Origin: Erysipelotrichaceae bacterium
GTDB lineage: Bacteria; Bacillota_I; Bacilli_A; Erysipelotrichales; Erysipelotrichaceae
DNA: 13,886 nt
Assembly: GCA_900759455.1 (NCBI GenBank)
Contig: CAAEVI010000030.1
Span: 1 to 13,886 of the forward strand
Direction of reading: 5' to 3'
In this document: positions 11,592 through 13,886 of the stretch, piece by piece
Position numbering within the stretch: the first letter of the stretch is position 1
Layout: every line of letters begins with the position of its first letter
Made by a program: the position numbers and the translations under genes
The notes under the pieces: model-generated
Databases searched by the model: none
What the model was told of the DNA's origin: nothing
The model's input: only the letters and a program-made list of their open reading frames with translations

Positions 11592-13754
11592 CTATCCCAT
11601 CAGGTAATTTCCATCGTCATCGGTCAGCTGGTTGCCGGCATCATCGGTCAGGTACTGCTCTGCGCTCGGCTTATCGATCATCCAACTGACGAAGCAGTTG
11701 AGCCAACCATTTGCTGGAATATCTATCATGCTTGTAGTCCCATAACGGCTAACCTCAATCGTACCTTTTGCCTCTATACGTAGCATAAAGCGATTCATAC
11801 CGCTCCCCTGGCAAACATAATTTTCATAATATGCCGGTGCAAAGCCTTCAGGAAGATAGCCGATAATGACCTGGCCTTCTTGACTTGAGGGTGTACTTTC
11901 TAAACAACGAACAATCCCTCTTAAATGTACATCACAACCTATGCGGCGCACTTGCAGCCCCGCCTGAATTTCTGAATACCTTTCGAAACCAGAGCCATAT
12001 GTGCAATCCACCCAGCCAGTATCCTCTACGTCAGAGGCATATGCAAGCTGCTGATCAGCATTCGGGCCGGCATATACATCACCATACACATAGATTGGCC
12101 AGGCTGATTCAACAGCACTTTCACGTTCCGGAATTCGGCCGAAACCAATGCGATTTTTCCCCATTACGAGATCCGGAATACCTTTGCCAATCGTGCACTC
12201 ATAAATTGAAGTGGTCAATGCATCGGACAGTCGGATTCGGATATTAAATGAATATTCAGCATCCATATCGCCGACAATCTGATCCCGGTTGATTGTGCCG
12301 CCATAAAAAGTAGTAATTGTCGAATAGCTGCCAAATGAAACTTCTGAGGTTTTCTTCTTAGCATACTCCACCTTACAGCTATTATTTTTAGCTGATCCAT
12401 TCACTGTAATTGGTACAAATGAGCCAACCATATTGATCAATACTGCATCTTCTATTCTATTTTGTCGATGAGGCACCAATTGACTCAATCTAGGCTGATC
12501 ATACTCATAGTACTTCTCAAATGGTATCGTCAATGATCCTTCCAGACCACGGCTATCGATTGCCTTGACCGTCACGCCGGTATTTGAAGGTACAGTACCA
12601 GTGTCCATAATCGTGGTGGATGTCGACTCCACAGCGCGATCCCCGATGACCAGCTGATATTTAACGATACTGGCGCCTTTACGACCAGTTGCCGAGATCG
12701 ATGAAACCCGAATGATGGATGCGTTTTGAATAATGTGCTTGTTATTTCCGGTAATCGTTGTACACGCAGACACCGTATCCGCATATGTGAAGCTATTGAC
12801 CAAAGGTCTGGCTTCTTCAATGTTGATCCGGACCGTACCTTTCCCGGTACTGGATCCAATGCTGGAGCTACCACTGTACGTGGTCAGAGTGATGGACATT
12901 TCCATGTCATCCTTGGTCAGAAATTCACCGTACATTGCATCGATTTCTGTCTCCGTCGGCGTAATGGTCACACTGCCACGCTTGAGCCCGGTGCGGGTGA
13001 ATGAATATGATCCAACTTTGAACACAGCCGTATGTGTAAAGTCATCATCATAGCCTGTAATTTCTAAAACAAAAGGATTCCCCAAAGTAAAAGCCGGCGA
13101 ATTGCCGACTTTGGAGATTCCTAATGTTTTCGCTGACTTGCTGGAAGATGTATAGCATACCGCTCCTGTACGGTCAATAACTTCCACCACAAAAGTATAT
13201 GATGTATTGGCTGTCAGTCCGCTAATTGTCGTGCTGCCATTGCCTGTATTGCTGTTAAGATTCCAGGTCTTTTTCGAAATGGTATCTTTTAGCCTTACAC
13301 GCCAGTACGCACGCTTATTGGTAAGAGTATGCGTGATCTTGACTGACTTCTCTGTGATATCACTTACGGTCAAACCGTAATTGGTCGGAGCTTCAACCGA
13401 TGGCGATGTGAATGATATATCATCGGATGCATCCCACAAGCCATCACATCCAGCCTTTACAGTCTTTGTGATTTTTCGAGAATTACCAAGTTTATACTCT
13501 TTTTTATCGGCACCATATGCACCTGATATTTCTCCCTCGTCCAAATAAAAATTAACACTGCTTTTGCTTTGCTGACCATCAAACGAAAAAACATAGTTGT
13601 TGTAATTGCAAGCAGCGTACCCTTCAGTACATTTGAATTTGAAGTTGTAGGATGTTGATACCTTGATATTTGGATAATTTCCAGAAAGTGAACACGAGGT
13701 GGTAACAATCAAATTAACATATTTGCTGTTGGTACTAATCGTACTTGTCGCCAA
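11592..13754 (-). CDS. Large phage tail protein, DUF859-like with FN3 domain
   Basis: 720 residues. The start is a TTG at 13754 (MATSTIS), preceded by GGGGGTGG five bases upstream; no in-frame ATG gives a sensible alternative. Residues 1-118 are a beta-rich N-terminal domain; 121-210 form a fibronectin type III domain (VEAPTNYGLTVSDITEKSVKI ... TTISGLTANTSYTFVVEV); 215-540 resemble DUF859 siphovirus minor structural proteins, ending in the typical GIPDLVMGKNRIGFGRIPER (525-544); 578-695 is a beta-rich C-terminal domain starting TGWVDCTYGSG, like receptor-binding ends of other tail proteins. The last 20 residues carry a short Asp/Gly/Asn repeat. The role is structural, in the tail tip or baseplate (family knowledge). 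It is preceded by another tail gene ending 15 bases upstream. Confidence 0.85.
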   Translation of the reverse strand: MATSTISTNSKYVNLIVTTSCSLSGNYPNIKVSTSYNFKFKCTEGYAACNYNNYVFSFDGQQSKSSVNFYLDEGEISGAYGADKKEYKLGNSRKITKTVKAGCDGLWDASDDISFTSPSVEAPTNYGLTVSDITEKSVKITHTLTNKRAYWRVRLKDTISKKTWNLNSNTGNGSTTISGLTANTSYTFVVEVIDRTGAVCYTSSSKSAKTLGISKVGNSPAFTLGNPFVLEITGYDDDFTHTAVFKVGSYSFTRTGLKRGSVTITPTETEIDAMYGEFLTKDDMEMSITLTTYSGSSSIGSSTGKGTVRINIEEARPLVNSFTYADTVSACTTITGNNKHIIQNASIIRVSSISATGRKGASIVKYQLVIGDRAVESTSTTIMDTGTVPSNTGVTVKAIDSRGLEGSLTIPFEKYYEYDQPRLSQLVPHRQNRIEDAVLINMVGSFVPITVNGSAKNNSCKVEYAKKKTSEVSFGSYSTITTFYGGTINRDQIVGDMDAEYSFNIRIRLSDALTTSIYECTIGKGIPDLVMGKNRIGFGRIPERESAVESAWPIYVYGDVYAGPNADQQLAYASDVEDTGWVDCTYGSGFERYSEIQAGLQVRRIGCDVHLRGIVRCLESTPSSQEGQVIIGYLPEGFAPAYYENYVCQGSGMNRFMLRIEAKGTIEVSRYGTTSMIDIPANGWLNCFVSWMIDKPSAEQYLTDDAGNQLTDDDGNYLMG
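11595..11654 (-). repeat. Tandem 8-residue Asp-Gly-Asn repeat at the C-terminus of the tail protein
   Basis: LTDDAGNQ and LTDDDGNY (residues 702-709 and 710-717) follow one another and end in LMG. The D-D-x-G-N core is visible twice and could bind calcium or be an assembly tag. Confidence 0.6.
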
Positions 13755-13769
13755 TTTTCCACCCCCTAA

Positions 13770-13886
13770 CTAATCCATTACTGATATGAATACAAAACCA
13801 TCATCGGAGTTTGTGATCATCAGCTTGCCAATTTCTGCTGATGTCGTCCGCAGCTTGGTAAGCTCCGTAGTATCGCGATTGACGCG
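13770..13886 (-). CDS. Phage tail protein, C-terminal fragment
   Basis: The frame enters from the right edge and ends at TAG (13772-13770): 38 residues, RVNRDTTELTKLRTTSAEIG followed by KLMITNSDDGFVFISVMD. It reads straight into the 720-residue tail gene after 15 bases, on the same strand, so it should belong to the same tail operon. Too little is present to name the family. Confidence 0.7.
   Translation of the reverse strand, partial: RVNRDTTELTKLRTTSAEIGKLMITNSDDGFVFISVMD

Noticed and set aside
1..13886. CRISPR arrays or insertion sequences
   Set aside because: No regularly spaced repeats with unique spacers and no transposase motif or flanking inverted repeats were found.

Overview
The window looks like chromosome of a low- to mid-GC Bacillota (Firmicutes) bacterium, probably a gut anaerobe of the Erysipelotrichia or Clostridia type. 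The grounds are strong AGGAGG ribosome-binding sites, near-consensus TTGACA/TATAAT promoters, many compact intrinsic terminators, a DUF1836 protein and a TPP-riboswitch-controlled ThiXYZ transporter. Genus cannot be fixed from the sequence alone. It has three parts: a housekeeping block on the minus strand (1-3510), a thiamine-precursor operon on the plus strand (about 3590-7020) followed by a tRNA-Thr gene, and the end of a prophage (somewhere after 7172, certainly from about 8570, to the right edge).

Part 1, minus strand. From right to left: a TetR-type regulator, nagA (GlcNAc-6-phosphate deacetylase) with its own promoter and a strong terminator, a GNAT acetyltransferase, a DUF1836 regulator-like protein with a near-consensus promoter and a GTG start, and the N-terminal 142 residues of an RsmB/RsmF-type rRNA cytosine methyltransferase that runs off the left edge. 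The first 240 bases of the long frame holding tetR are not coding. They overlap the tetR promoter and the divergent thi promoter and riboswitch, so tetR is placed at a GTG behind AGGAGGT.

Part 2, plus strand. A TTGACT-17-TATAAT promoter leads into a TPP riboswitch with a visible terminator and competing antiterminator. Behind it lie thiX (permease), thiY (lipoprotein binding protein), thiZ (ATPase) and a TatD-family metal-dependent hydrolase whose start overlaps the end of thiZ. The operon ends in a strong terminator, with a possible second hairpin before the promoter of tRNA-Thr(CGT). The three transporter genes form a complete importer for a thiamine pyrimidine precursor. The tightly coupled hydrolase is the unexplained member.

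Part 3, prophage end. Minus-strand genes read from the right edge leftward: C-terminus of a tail protein, a 720-residue DUF859/FN3-type tail protein, a 271-residue tail fibre with two 39-residue repeats, a 184-residue tail accessory protein with a binding-module-like fold, a holin, and an N-acetylmuramoyl-L-alanine amidase endolysin ending in a UUCG-loop terminator. Between the tRNA and this terminator lies an AT-rich stretch holding one plus-strand gene for a two-membrane-segment protein of unknown function, followed by a long three-part hairpin. This layout (lysis cassette, opposite-strand accessory gene, tRNA gene) is typical of a prophage edge with a lysogenic-conversion gene, but no att duplication is visible inside the window, so the exact boundary is open.
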